A stretch of DNA of 64,000 bases, taken from Trichomonas vaginalis G3 (Eukaryota > Parabasalia > Trichomonadida > Trichomonadidae). Location: the NCBI RefSeq assembly GCF_026262505.1, contig NC_067203.1:9982001-10046000 (forward strand), written 5' to 3'. The notes under the pieces were generated by a model. The model had not been told where the DNA came from. It did no database searches and saw only the letters and a list, made by a program, of their open reading frames with translations. Positions 29,291-39,677 of this stretch are shown piece after piece. Every line of letters begins with the position of its first letter. Position 1 is the first letter of the stretch. Position numbers and translations under genes: made by a program.

Positions 29291-30105
29291 TTATTTTAAC
29301 AAATAAGTTCGAGTATAATGGCATTAGTAATTTTGAAAATGTTGAATATGTTCTTGAATAAAAGCTGAATGATGTTTCAATGTTTAATTTTGAAATTTTC
29401 GAATGCATATTTGTGCTTTACTTTGGGTATCATCTTGATTATCGATTTAGTTTTAAAATATGCCTTGGATACTAAGTTTCATGTTGAAATTTTTGGAAAA
29501 CGACATTTTTATAGCAATTGTTCTAGTATTTATAATAAATTCTGTGATCTTCTGTAGAGAGTATTCATATCAGCAGAAGCAAACATGAAATAATTGATTC
29601 CTAAAATATTGATCATCGAAATATACATTAAATTTTAAAAATTCGAACTTAATTATGTATATTTTTGGAAATTGTATCCTAGTTACCTGTTGAATTTACA
29701 ATTGGCCAAAGGCGAATTTTAAACAGATCGAAAAATGTCAACATAAACGACCCAACATAAGTTGATATTATTTGTTTATATTCATTAAGCATATTTATTC
29801 AATCAAACCATAATGAGCGATTATTATTTCGCAAATTCAATTTTCTGAGGGCATTGAATATTTTTTTCACCTAATAAATAAAGAAGGAATATAAAATACT
29901 GACGTTATTATATTATATATTAGGTCGATGGCGAAATTCCAAAAATTGCGCAAATCTTCATGATAACTGAGTCTTTATGCTCCTCATCATATATGAAAAG
30001 AGTAAATGAAGGTTAAATCATGATATGATTTTTGAAAAAAGAAATGGTCGGATTGTAAACAAACTTTTCATTGTGAATTGAAATATAAGGCGGTTTTTAT
30101 GAAGT
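29291..30105. other. Intergenic before aldolase
   Basis: AT-rich; a 62-codon frame at 29369-29557 has no recognisable features. I see no repeats with clear ends. Confidence 0.5.
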
Positions 30106-30111
30106 TCACTT
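30106..30111 (+). promoter_or_regulatory. Initiator of aldolase gene
   Basis: TCACTT lies 10 bases before the ATG at 30118 and is a full match to the trichomonad initiator. Confidence 0.7.
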
Positions 30112-30117
30112 TCAAGT

Positions 30118-31104
30118 ATGGCAATCTCATACAAGTCTCTCGGTCTCTGCAACTCTAAGGACATCTTCGCTAAGGCTGTCAAAGGTGGCTATGCTATCCC
30201 AGGATACAACTTCTCCAACCTTGAACAACTTCAGGCCATCATCTCAGCCTCCGTCAAGACAGAGTCCCCAGTTATCCTTCAGGTTTCTGCTGGTGCCCGC
30301 AAGTATGCTAACCAGACAATGCTCCGCTACATGGCCCAGGCTGCTTCTGAGTATGCCAAGGAAATCCACCCAGAGCACAAGCTTATCCCAATCGTTCTCC
30401 ACCTTGACCATGGTGACTCCTTCGAGCTCTGCAAGAACTGCATTGATCTTGGCTTCTCATCTGTCATGATCGATGGCTCCCACCTCCCATACGACGAGAA
30501 CGTCGCCCTCACAAAGAAGGTTGTCGAGTACGCCCACTCCCGCCCAGACTACGTTACAGTCGAAGGCGAACTCGGCGTTCTTGCTGGTGTTGAAGATGAT
30601 GTCAAGGCCGAATGCCACACATACACACGCCCAGAGGAAGTTCAGGACTTCGTTACAAAGACAGGTGTTGACTCACTTGCCATCGCCATCGGCACATCCC
30701 ACGGTGCTTACAAGTTCCCACCAGGCACAAAGGCCGAAATCCGCCTCGACATCCTCCACGAAATCGAGAAGAAGCTCCCAGGCTTCCCAATTGTTCTCCA
30801 CGGCTCCTCCTCTATCCCACAGGAGTACGTCGAAATGGTCAACAAGTACGGCGGCCACATGCCAGAAGCTGTCGGCATCCCAGAGCACCAACTCCGTGAA
30901 GCTGCTGCCTCCGCTGTCTGCAAGATCAACATCGACTCTGATGGCCGTATGGTCATGACAGGCACAATCCGCCGCCTCTTCTCTGAGCACCCAGACTGGT
31001 TCGACCCACGCCAGTACCTCGGTGAGGCTCGTACAAAGCTCATGGAAATGTACATGCGCAAGAACAAGGAAGTTCTCGGCTGCGCTGGCCATGCCTTCGA
31101 TTAA
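30118..31104 (+). CDS. fba: Fructose-bisphosphate aldolase, class II
   Basis: This 328-residue class IIB aldolase splits fructose 1,6-bisphosphate into dihydroxyacetone phosphate and glyceraldehyde 3-phosphate, or joins them, in cytosolic glycolysis. The Zn-binding motif HLDHGD is at residues 95-100 (D97 catalytic, H98 metal ligand). Further ligands are H195 (SHGAYKF) and H228 (VLHGSSS), with E149/E151 in VEGELG. The loop GSSSIP binds phosphate. The length fits the bacterial-type and amitochondriate-protist enzymes (about 325). The codon use is strikingly different from the neighbours: C-ending codons dominate and the gene is GC-rich in an AT-rich region, as expected for translational selection on a very highly expressed glycolytic gene. 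The stop reads TAAA. Confidence 0.97.
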   Translation: MAISYKSLGLCNSKDIFAKAVKGGYAIPGYNFSNLEQLQAIISASVKTESPVILQVSAGARKYANQTMLRYMAQAASEYAKEIHPEHKLIPIVLHLDHGDSFELCKNCIDLGFSSVMIDGSHLPYDENVALTKKVVEYAHSRPDYVTVEGELGVLAGVEDDVKAECHTYTRPEEVQDFVTKTGVDSLAIAIGTSHGAYKFPPGTKAEIRLDILHEIEKKLPGFPIVLHGSSSIPQEYVEMVNKYGGHMPEAVGIPEHQLREAAASAVCKINIDSDGRMVMTGTIRRLFSEHPDWFDPRQYLGEARTKLMEMYMRKNKEVLGCAGHAFD

Positions 31105-31510
31105 ACAGGTTACCATATTACTCTTATCATTTAATCAGATTTTTTTGAATTTAATTTACAACAAAAATAAACATAATCCTATATACAATAAGTTTAATCT
31201 ACCAAGAAATGTATTAATTTGTTGCGATTTATGTGTTTATTTAAGAAAAAAAAAATATATAAAAATACAAAGTTATTTTATTGAGAAAATCATTGTGTAT
31301 GTTGAATAAAATCGATCATAAGGATCGAAAATAAATGCCCCATCGATTTTCCATCCATATCAAGGACTGATGAAAAAATTATTAAAAATTTGCTTCAAAA
31401 AACAAGACTTCATTCTTTCACCGGACCTAAAAAGAATCATTAAATGATTCGAATTGATCTTTTGTACCCAAATACGTAGAGATCTAAACCCAAATAAAAA
31501 ACTTCATAAA
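31105..31510. other. Convergent 3' spacer
   Basis: Spacer between the aldolase and FCP1-like 3' ends; AT-rich with T and A runs. Nothing else is seen. Confidence 0.5.
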
Positions 31511-32704
31511 TCAATAAAATTCTAAGTATTCTCTTGTCATTTCTTCATCGGAATATGAATCACTCGAGTCTTCGTAATCGATATCTCCTGATGATATGTC
31601 TGTAGATGATTCGCCAGTGTACTGTTCGATCGGATTTGGTCCGTGTGTTGGAGAATCGACGCCGATGAGGGGATAATTCCTCTCATCCTTCTTCTCGTAA
31701 TGTGTGAAGGTATCTACGATCCAACCAATTGTTGTAATGTATACGCCATTATATTGCGAAGCTTGAGCGATTGCTGGGCTATCCTTGGAAGAAATAACTA
31801 AATGAGTAGCTGCAGAATCGTATGATGGCATGAATTTGCCTCCAAATCGAGCAATAAGAATATCGAAATTTTTGGCTTCTTCTGGGCTTAAATCAGGTAT
31901 ACAAATGTAGCAGCCCTTCAAGATTGGATGCTGAGCAAATCCGATTGACAAAACAATTGAATCAACCTTTTTTACGTAGTAGAATAAATGAATTTGTTCC
32001 AAATACCTTGAAAGACCAAAAAGAACGGAGTCGAGCTTGGAAACCAAAGGTAAGGCAATGTCTTCTGAAACATTAATGATAGTTGAAGGTTGGAAATAAT
32101 TATATGGGCAAACAAATACGAATCCACTGAATGTAAAGCCATTATCGTTCTTCCAATGGTCTCTTGATGTGTCAAGGATGACAGTTAGATCGCTCGAAGG
32201 TGGGAATAAGTAGTAATTGTTCTCGTCATTTTTGAAATCAAAATCTTGATCTCTGTAGATACGATTTCCAAAGTAAGTATGCATTGGGTCGAGTCGCTTA
32301 ACAACTTCGTTTATGATATATTGGTCTAATCCTGAAATTAAAACAATTTTGAAATGTTCAGTAATTGATTTTAAGAAATTGTCTATTCCGGGGCGTAATC
32401 TTATGAGGGTTGGGGTGGGTTCCTCAATTTTAATGAACATATCTCTGTAAGCATTAGAAATTTTAGAATCGAAATCTGCAGTTGAGTCTGCGTGCATTAT
32501 ATCTAAGAGGACCTTTTCTAATCTAATGGTTATTCCTAAAACAGAGTTTTCTTGGTACTGCTGCTTGTTGCTTGCCTGAATATCGTTTGCTTCATTATAT
32601 GAAATAACTAATCCTGATTTTGGAGATAGACATGGACTTGAACCTTTTTCATCTACAGGATTTTCTTGTTTACTTGGTACGCTTATTGGGGTTTCAGCTT
32701 GCAT
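31511..32704 (-). CDS. FCP1-like protein with BRCT domain, catalytic residues lost
   Basis: This 397-residue protein has an FCP1-homology fold at about residues 55-230 (LRPGIDNFLKSITEHFKIVLISGLDQYI, then RLDPMHTYFGNRIYRDQ, then DLTVILDTSRDHWKND) and a BRCT domain at about 255-345 (HPILKGCYICIPDLS, FGGKFMPSYDSAATHLV, IGWIVDTF). This is the order of FCP1, the phosphatase acting on the RNA polymerase II C-terminal domain. The signature DxDxT is absent: the aligned stretch GITIRLEKVLL has R61, E63 and V65 in its place, and the second Asp pair of the ILDD(R) motif is D-T (178-179). So it should fold and bind but not hydrolyse. The C-terminal tail is acidic and Ser-rich. A regulator or CTD-binding role is an inference. 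Confidence 0.8.
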   Translation of the reverse strand: MQAETPISVPSKQENPVDEKGSSPCLSPKSGLVISYNEANDIQASNKQQYQENSVLGITIRLEKVLLDIMHADSTADFDSKISNAYRDMFIKIEEPTPTLIRLRPGIDNFLKSITEHFKIVLISGLDQYIINEVVKRLDPMHTYFGNRIYRDQDFDFKNDENNYYLFPPSSDLTVILDTSRDHWKNDNGFTFSGFVFVCPYNYFQPSTIINVSEDIALPLVSKLDSVLFGLSRYLEQIHLFYYVKKVDSIVLSIGFAQHPILKGCYICIPDLSPEEAKNFDILIARFGGKFMPSYDSAATHLVISSKDSPAIAQASQYNGVYITTIGWIVDTFTHYEKKDERNYPLIGVDSPTHGPNPIEQYTGESSTDISSGDIDYEDSSDSYSDEEMTREYLEFY

Positions 32705-32708
32705 ATTT

Positions 32709-32714
32709 TAATGA
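32709..32714 (-). promoter_or_regulatory. Initiator of FCP1-like gene
   Basis: Read on the minus strand, TCATTA lies 8 bases before the ATG at 32704; good initiator match. Confidence 0.6.
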
Positions 32715-33364
32715 AATTTTAATTGACTACTTTACAAAATTTATAACCGCCAAAAATAGCGCCAAAATGAGGAAATGTTAGAAATAATATTAGTTTCATA
32801 AGAGAAGTATTAATTCGTAATAAATTTTGGTTTCGGCTCAAATGAGCTAAAATCCAAAATTTGGCTGATTGTTCCCTTGGAAAATTGGCTGAAAAATGTT
32901 TTCATTAGCCTTAGCTTGATATATATTTGGGTAAATGAAGTCAAGGTGGCAGTTTGATTGTGAATTCGATCGAGAAAAGTGACAAATTTTTTAAAAATCA
33001 TTTCAAAAATTTTCATAGATACTATTTTTATTTCTTTTAATATGGAAGCAATAGAAGAATTGAAAATTCTTCGATTTTTATTAAAATTAAACTTGATTTT
33101 CTTCTGAAAAATCATTTCGTGCTAATATTATGCATTGTATATCAATAACTACAGCATAAAAAGCGCATGTGCTGATCAATTCTATTGAAATTCTATTAAA
33201 AATTTACGAAATTCAACAAATCATTCTAAAATGTATTTGATTGGATATGAGACCAGGTGAAATTATTTTAATATTGAATGGAAGTCTGATATGTGTAACA
33301 ATATCAAATAAATTGTATTTATATATGTTAAAAAAACTAAAATATTCTCTTTTTTACTATATTC
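32715..33364. other. Intergenic
   Basis: About 650 bases, with a 101-codon minus-strand frame (32810-33115) that lacks an initiator and resembles nothing I recognise; I do not call it a gene. Confidence 0.4.
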
Positions 33365-36300
33365 TCAAAGTTTGATATTGAATATATTAGCAAATGAAAC
33401 GGTGACCTGCTGGTTAATCTGAACATTACTTGCAGCATTCCAATCGAATGATGGTGGCTCTAAAGCGTTACCTGACTTACCTGAGCTCTTTGTCTGGATC
33501 TGCTTTGTTGTTCCCTGTTCAGCCTTGACACCTTTCTGTCTGTCATTGTAGATTATGATCTCCGCCTCGTAATGCTCTGCGAGGGATCCCTCCTTTACGT
33601 TCGAAGGAGCACCAACCTGATCGAAGTTTGAAGTTGCCTTGCCGATGAATCTATGAGCGAATGGTAACAAATCCTTAATATCCGTGCCTTTAACGTGTAA
33701 TCTGTGGAACAAATCTGCTGTCATGTGGGCGAAGAAATTTGTCTTAGAAACAGCTGCATCAGAGAGTTTGGCTGATTTCTTGAGAACTTCTTCGTCGAAG
33801 AGATTTGCGTGGTTCCAGAAGATCATATTTGTGAATGTTGGCATGGCGTACAAGTAGTCCTTCATTTCCTCGATGAACTCGAAGAGAGCGTCGATGTCTG
33901 TCTCGTAGAGCTTTTCGATCTTCGGGAATGCCATGAATCTTGTCACTATCATGAATGTCTTTGGAGATTGGATTGGCAACAAATCGTTATCGCAGATGCC
34001 GTTTGGAATCAATCTCTTCATGATTTCAGATACGTACTTGGCGCCCTTTGAGTCCAAATTGACCAAAATTCCGTTGATGCAGTTATTGACTGTTTCGTAG
34101 AAGTGCTTAAGGCCATTGAACTTGGATTCGTCGATGCTGTTGAGCCAGATTGATTGTGCCAAGTTATCAAGTCTCTCGCTGACTTGTTTGTTGACTGACT
34201 CCATCAATCCGATGAAAGCATCAACTGCTTCTGTGTATTTGGCGTTTTGTGGCTCGAAAACGAATGAAACGGCGAATTCCAATGCGCAGGTTATGCCGCC
34301 CTGAACTGAGTAGTTCTTGAGTAAATAGATTACACGAGGAGCGACAATTTCTGAGATTGATGCGACACCAGAAGCAGATGTAAGGACTTTCATTGTCAAC
34401 TGAGCGATCTTCTCGTTCTTTGAGAGGATTCCTTGTGCGACAAGTGAAGCGCAAAGCTTTGTCTGGAGTGGGAACCATTCACCCTTTGACGGCATCTCAA
34501 CTATCGAGCAGATTGGGTTGAAGACGACTTCATCTGGATCTGCGGAACTTGGCAAGATATCCTCACAGTATCCGAACAATTTGCATGAGTCTCTGAAGAT
34601 TAATCTTGCCATGTGTGGGATCAACAAGTTGAACTTCGGTGTGTTCATGTTCTTGAAGACCTCGAAGAAATCATCGAACTGTGCTGGCTTCATTCCAATC
34701 AACGACTGTGACTGGAAGTATGAAACAATGCATGATGAGATTGTTCTGACCATATCAATGGACAAGTTCTCGTTTGTAGAAATTCTCTTGATGTAATCAA
34801 CAGAGAATTGTGGCAATGGATATCCGAGAACTTCTGGTGACAAGCACCAGCAGATTGTCTTCATTCTGAATCCTACTCCTGGAGCGAATGTCTCATCGTG
34901 CATTGACAACTCAGTCATACTTGCCAAAGCGGACATGAGAGCGCATCTTTCCTCGAGATGCTGCATGAGCGAGAACTTGTCAAGTGTTGCGGCAAGTGTC
35001 TGATGTAACAATGCTGGAACTCCGAACATTCTTCCGTATGTGTCGAACTTCTTGTCCATTGTCTTCGCCCAATCTGCTGGCTTCGTGTCTTTGCCGAAGT
35101 CGAGATTGTAGACGATCAAGTCAGCCAACTGTGCACTCCAGTTATGGACGACGTTTTCGTTATCTCCAAGTCTCTGTGTGATGATGTCTGGTGGCAATCT
35201 CAAGACTTGGTTGAGGGAATCTGTGAATGTGCCGATATTGACCTTGCTTGCGAAACATGGTGCTCTCAAGATTGAGCAAAGTTTTGCAATCAATGCCAAG
35301 TTCATTGAGAATCTCTTGTCACTTGCATTTGTAAAATCTTTAGAATCAGAAGCGCCTTTCTTTCTTCCATTCTTCTTTGGCCTCCTCGTCTTCATCTTAT
35401 TCTGGTACTTCGTGAAGATTGTCTCAGAATGAATTGGATTTGGCTCTTCTTCTGTTGGCTCTGGATCAACAACTGTCAAGTCTTTGAAGACAGTATCCAA
35501 CATCAACTCGATCAATTTAGTTGATCCTTTAACTTCTGGGCAATGATCAGCCAATCTTGATAACAAACCAGCGAAAGCAACGAAACTGCCTGGATACTGG
35601 ATGAGGAGTTTGAGAGTTTTCTCTGGATCCAAAGTGAGAATTCTTTGCATCATTGTTGAGAAGAACTCTGTTGTGTATCCACTGTAATTTGATTTCTGAG
35701 AAGCTGGCTTCAAACTGTTGATGTAATCATGGTTATTCAAAATTCTGCCGAGATTTGTGTCAACGTCAACAGTAGCTTCGAAATTAAGTTTGAAGATACT
35801 TGGCTGTTTGTTGAGATCCTCATTCTCCTGTGCTTTGACACTGTTGAGATATGGATCGTAGTTTGTGAAGAAATTAAGGATTGTGAACAAATCACTGTCA
35901 TCAATCAATGATCCTAACAATGAATCTGGGTAACAAACCTTGAAGATTGGATATGTTGCCTCTGTGATAGGAAGATTGAATTCGTATTGAATTCCATTTG
36001 AATATTTGTCAGAAGCCTTCTTTCCAAACTTCTTTGCGAATTCCCAGAAATTCTTGACAAATGGAGTGACAGATCTGGTATTTCTTGTCAAGAGGTTTTT
36101 GAGTCTATCGAACAAATTGAAGACAGCAGTGAACTTGTGGGATGGCTCTGATCCAGGAGCGATTGGTTTGAAGTCCTGTGCAACTTGGTAAATGTTTCTG
36201 AAAACAGCCATGAGAACTTTGGATGAAAGTCTGACGATCAACTTCCTTGTTTCGTTGTTTTCGTAGTAAAGTGGCTTCAAATTGTGTTCAAACAAAAATG

Positions 36301-38428
36301 GAACCTTTGTTGCACTGCTCATATATGCTTTGATGATCATGTTTCTGAACTTCTTTGGAGCTGTGATGTTGTGAACAGAGTTGACAACTTTCTTCGTGTT
36401 CTCGAGATTGACAGGGTAACTCAATTCAATATTTGGAAAGTTGAGATGATCGATTTGTTCAATCTCATACATCTTCTGGAGAACTGAAGGAACTAATTTG
36501 ACTGCGTAGTCTTCTGCGTCTTTGAGCATTTCGTTCCTTGTTGTTAACAATCTGCCGAGTAACATTGCGAAAATTCCATCAGCGTTTGGAGCCATTTCGA
36601 TAAGTTTTTCGATACTTCCATCTTGTGCCTTTGCAGCTGCTGCAAGAGCTGCTGGGTTGCAGATCTCTTCTCCAATGATTTCGTGGTCATCTCTAATGCA
36701 ATACCTGCAGAATCTGAAATGCATTTCGCTTGCACGAGATGCGAGATCTGGGTTCTTCAATGCCATTTGAAGCATCTTGTTGACAAACGAGAGATATAAC
36801 TTCTTTGCTGCTGATGAAACATTTGTGTTCTTGTTTACAAGAAGTCTGCATTGGATAATGGATGTTTCTATTGGATGGATTGTCTTGCACTCGTAATCCT
36901 CTGTCTTCTTAGTAATGGAGGATGGCAACGGTGGGAAAACAATCTTTCTGTTTGTAAGGAATCCGTATTCGTCTGTTTTGTCTTTAGGAACAAAGATTCC
37001 ACTCATCTTCTTTGGATCTCTTACATTGATTGCGCACAACAAGCCTTGGATTGTGTCCTTCTCGTAAACATAGTTTGGCTTGTCGAGATTTGTCGGATGT
37101 CTGAACATTTCGACGAAGAAGTCATCGTGGAAGGCATCGTCGTAGTATTCGATGACGCAGCCAATTGCTTTGGCAATAGAGAACATTCTATCGGTGTAAG
37201 CTTGGCTGCTGGATAATATGATCTTATCTTTGGAAGAAATGACTCTTGTGATCACGTTTTTGATGATCTCAAGGGACTTCTCAGCTGAAAAGATGATGCT
37301 GTAATCAGATGCATATTTGTTGCTGTAGAGATTCGTATACTTTAGTGCGCTAGAAATGAATTCAATTAAAGATGCGTCACCGTGGTTGATGAGCATCTTT
37401 GCAGCAGCATTCTCGTAGTCTTTTTCAATGCGAGACCAGATTTTGCCGTAATTTGAATTTGGATCTTCACGAGCAATGGATCTGATGGTCAAAAGCATGT
37501 TCTTCATGGGGTAGCTGGAGATGTTTGGTAAGTTCTTGATGTATCTGGAAAGGTTTGTGCCTTTGATGCTTGGTAATTCTGCATCCTTTGCAAGAGCTTG
37601 GATAATCATCTCGGTGATCTGCTCTAATGTAACCATCTTGTGTTCCAAGAAGAATGAAAGGTCGAAATTATATGGAACTGGCAAGGTTCCGTCAATAAGG
37701 AACTGATAGGTCTTCTTGCAAATGATTTTTTCAGGGCATGCCGAGATAACAATTTTCTGGAGTCTGGCCTTGAGAGCTGGAATCTTAGAATATGTTGGAT
37801 AGTAAGATTGAATATATTCCATGATATTTGAATCATAAGAAATATAAGAGTCGCTCTTAACGATTTCTTCGAAGAGATCAAAAACAACGCCGATGATTGA
37901 TGGACGTTTTGATAAAACGCGTGGAGAAGGATTTAAATTAATATACTCTCCTTCAATTGCGTCCTCACCATCAATTGTGGCAAGGATAATCTCATAGACG
38001 GTTTTGCCCTCGCCAGCAGCACGTGTTGTAAAGGCTTTCTTGATTTTATCTAATGGTAATAAAAGAACGACTTGCGCCGCATGATCAACAATAAATGGAT
38101 ATTTGGCTGAATTGTGGAGAAGTGTCATTGCAACATCCTGAATATATGGTTTTGAATCTGCAAATTCTGTTAAAATGTTGAAAATCATAGAACGAACAGG
38201 TTCTATTGAACGTTCCAGTAGTGTTAAAAGCCTATTTTCGTCAAGATTATTGAAAATATTCTTTTTTACTGGAGGAATATGAAGACATTTGAGAAAGACT
38301 TTAGAATTAGTCTCTGCGAAGCCGAGAATAGTATCCCACTGCTTCTTCATGACTAATGCGTGAATGTAGTCATTCTGTGAAAGAGATGACTTTTCCAAAT
38401 CAACGCTATTGATATCTTTCCAATTCAT
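33365..38428 (-). CDS. Large helical repeat protein, 1687 residues, not recognised
   Basis: This is an uninterrupted long frame starting MNWKDINSVDLEKSSLSQND. The predicted helix content is high throughout, with irregular HEAT/ARM-like hydrophobic pairs. There is no membrane segment, signal peptide or enzyme signature. A basic, probably unstructured insert (QNKMKTRRPKKNGRKKGASDSK) sits at about residues 995-1020. The last 70 residues are polar, with TKQIQTKSSGKSGNALEPP, and look disordered. The codon use is richer in G/C-ending codons than in several neighbours, suggesting fair expression. It could be a trichomonad scaffold or a far-diverged member of a known solenoid family; by eye I cannot place it. 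Confidence 0.75.
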   Translation of the reverse strand: MNWKDINSVDLEKSSLSQNDYIHALVMKKQWDTILGFAETNSKVFLKCLHIPPVKKNIFNNLDENRLLTLLERSIEPVRSMIFNILTEFADSKPYIQDVAMTLLHNSAKYPFIVDHAAQVVLLLPLDKIKKAFTTRAAGEGKTVYEIILATIDGEDAIEGEYINLNPSPRVLSKRPSIIGVVFDLFEEIVKSDSYISYDSNIMEYIQSYYPTYSKIPALKARLQKIVISACPEKIICKKTYQFLIDGTLPVPYNFDLSFFLEHKMVTLEQITEMIIQALAKDAELPSIKGTNLSRYIKNLPNISSYPMKNMLLTIRSIAREDPNSNYGKIWSRIEKDYENAAAKMLINHGDASLIEFISSALKYTNLYSNKYASDYSIIFSAEKSLEIIKNVITRVISSKDKIILSSSQAYTDRMFSIAKAIGCVIEYYDDAFHDDFFVEMFRHPTNLDKPNYVYEKDTIQGLLCAINVRDPKKMSGIFVPKDKTDEYGFLTNRKIVFPPLPSSITKKTEDYECKTIHPIETSIIQCRLLVNKNTNVSSAAKKLYLSFVNKMLQMALKNPDLASRASEMHFRFCRYCIRDDHEIIGEEICNPAALAAAAKAQDGSIEKLIEMAPNADGIFAMLLGRLLTTRNEMLKDAEDYAVKLVPSVLQKMYEIEQIDHLNFPNIELSYPVNLENTKKVVNSVHNITAPKKFRNMIIKAYMSSATKVPFLFEHNLKPLYYENNETRKLIVRLSSKVLMAVFRNIYQVAQDFKPIAPGSEPSHKFTAVFNLFDRLKNLLTRNTRSVTPFVKNFWEFAKKFGKKASDKYSNGIQYEFNLPITEATYPIFKVCYPDSLLGSLIDDSDLFTILNFFTNYDPYLNSVKAQENEDLNKQPSIFKLNFEATVDVDTNLGRILNNHDYINSLKPASQKSNYSGYTTEFFSTMMQRILTLDPEKTLKLLIQYPGSFVAFAGLLSRLADHCPEVKGSTKLIELMLDTVFKDLTVVDPEPTEEEPNPIHSETIFTKYQNKMKTRRPKKNGRKKGASDSKDFTNASDKRFSMNLALIAKLCSILRAPCFASKVNIGTFTDSLNQVLRLPPDIITQRLGDNENVVHNWSAQLADLIVYNLDFGKDTKPADWAKTMDKKFDTYGRMFGVPALLHQTLAATLDKFSLMQHLEERCALMSALASMTELSMHDETFAPGVGFRMKTICWCLSPEVLGYPLPQFSVDYIKRISTNENLSIDMVRTISSCIVSYFQSQSLIGMKPAQFDDFFEVFKNMNTPKFNLLIPHMARLIFRDSCKLFGYCEDILPSSADPDEVVFNPICSIVEMPSKGEWFPLQTKLCASLVAQGILSKNEKIAQLTMKVLTSASGVASISEIVAPRVIYLLKNYSVQGGITCALEFAVSFVFEPQNAKYTEAVDAFIGLMESVNKQVSERLDNLAQSIWLNSIDESKFNGLKHFYETVNNCINGILVNLDSKGAKYVSEIMKRLIPNGICDNDLLPIQSPKTFMIVTRFMAFPKIEKLYETDIDALFEFIEEMKDYLYAMPTFTNMIFWNHANLFDEEVLKKSAKLSDAAVSKTNFFAHMTADLFHRLHVKGTDIKDLLPFAHRFIGKATSNFDQVGAPSNVKEGSLAEHYEAEIIIYNDRQKGVKAEQGTTKQIQTKSSGKSGNALEPPSFDWNAASNVQINQQVTVSFANIFNIKL

Positions 38429-38434
38429 ATTTTG

Positions 38435-38440
38435 AAATGA
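38435..38440 (-). promoter_or_regulatory. Initiator of the 1687-residue gene
   Basis: Read on the minus strand, TCATTT lies 10 bases before the ATG at 38428. Confidence 0.55.
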
Positions 38441-39677
38441 GGTGATCGAACATCAACAAAAAAAATTTTAAAAATTCAAAAAAATTCCGACGATTGTCAT
38501 GTTTTCGATTTGGAGAGAATTTGTATATAAAAAGGATTAGATTAATAATTTGCAAAAAAATTCATCGATCAAACTTTTGAGAAGTTGAACCACAGAATTG
38601 TTATCTTTTCAATAATTTTTTTACTAATTTGATCGTAAATTTGGGGAAATATTCTTCCTTTATTAACTAATATCTTATCAATTATCTGCTCTTCAATTTG
38701 GACTAAAAAATTTTATATAAATCTATTGTTTTCTGCTTATATGTTCTTTTCAACTATGACGGCATAATTGGCCAGAATACTTTTGAATGTAAACTATTCA
38801 AATATGAATTGTTTGTCAAAAAAATTCTTTTTATTGGTCAAATCATTGGAGACATTTACAAATATTAGAAAATTATATAAAATTCCGAAGCTGTAAGTGA
38901 TTCAGGAACCTTGATGATTTTGCAATTTCAAAAAATTATATTTTATTTTGCAATTATTATTGATTCAATTTTACCATTTGATCAGAATTCACAAGTACAA
39001 TGAGATCCTTATGATGATAATTGTTAATATCAAATAAGATATCGTACAAAAGAAGTTTAATAGATTAATATGTTTATATCAATATACACTTATATGCTCG
39101 GAAACTACAATTCAAATATTAATAATATTTGATTGGGAATTAAAATAGAAACGATATCTATTAAATGAATATAACTTTAAAAATCATTAAGGAAATATCA
39201 AGCATGATGCTTGTGTAACAAATGAATCTCTTGTTATCAAATTTTTTAAAGAAAATTGGTATTGATCAGGATTTATTTAAAAATATCAAATATGTATTAT
39301 GCATTACAATTGAACTTGATTGATTTAAAGGTGATGACTGAATTATCATCAATTTTTAAGCGATAATTAAAAAAAATGAAATAGGACGCTTTGAAAGCAT
39401 CAAAATTATATGTCTGTTAAGTATGGAAGCTTAAAAACGCACGGATATGTAATTAAGACATTTCAAGAATCTTTTCTAAAGAAAATGAAAGTGAAATATA
39501 AGAATATTTCTTATTTCAAGGCTTTATTACCTTAGTATTAGTACTCTGTTGTTACCATTCCCTTCCTGTTGTCTCTCTTTTTTTCCAAAATTTTTAATGA
39601 ATCCAGAAAAAGAGGCCCACTTCTATCAATTTTCATTCCATTTTTTTAAATTTGCATTAATTTGGAAAATTTTTCCA
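38441..39677. other. Intergenic, AT-rich
   Basis: 1.2 kb without a plausible gene. I see no repeat ends until the hAT-like element at 39678. Confidence 0.5.

Noticed and set aside
30185-31116. Several long frames overlapping the aldolase on both strands
   Set aside because: Shadows caused by the strong codon bias and low stop frequency of the aldolase gene.
32810-33115. 101-codon minus-strand frame between the FCP1-like gene and the 1687-residue gene
   Set aside because: Composition is not unreasonable, but there is no initiator near its ATG and no recognisable motif.
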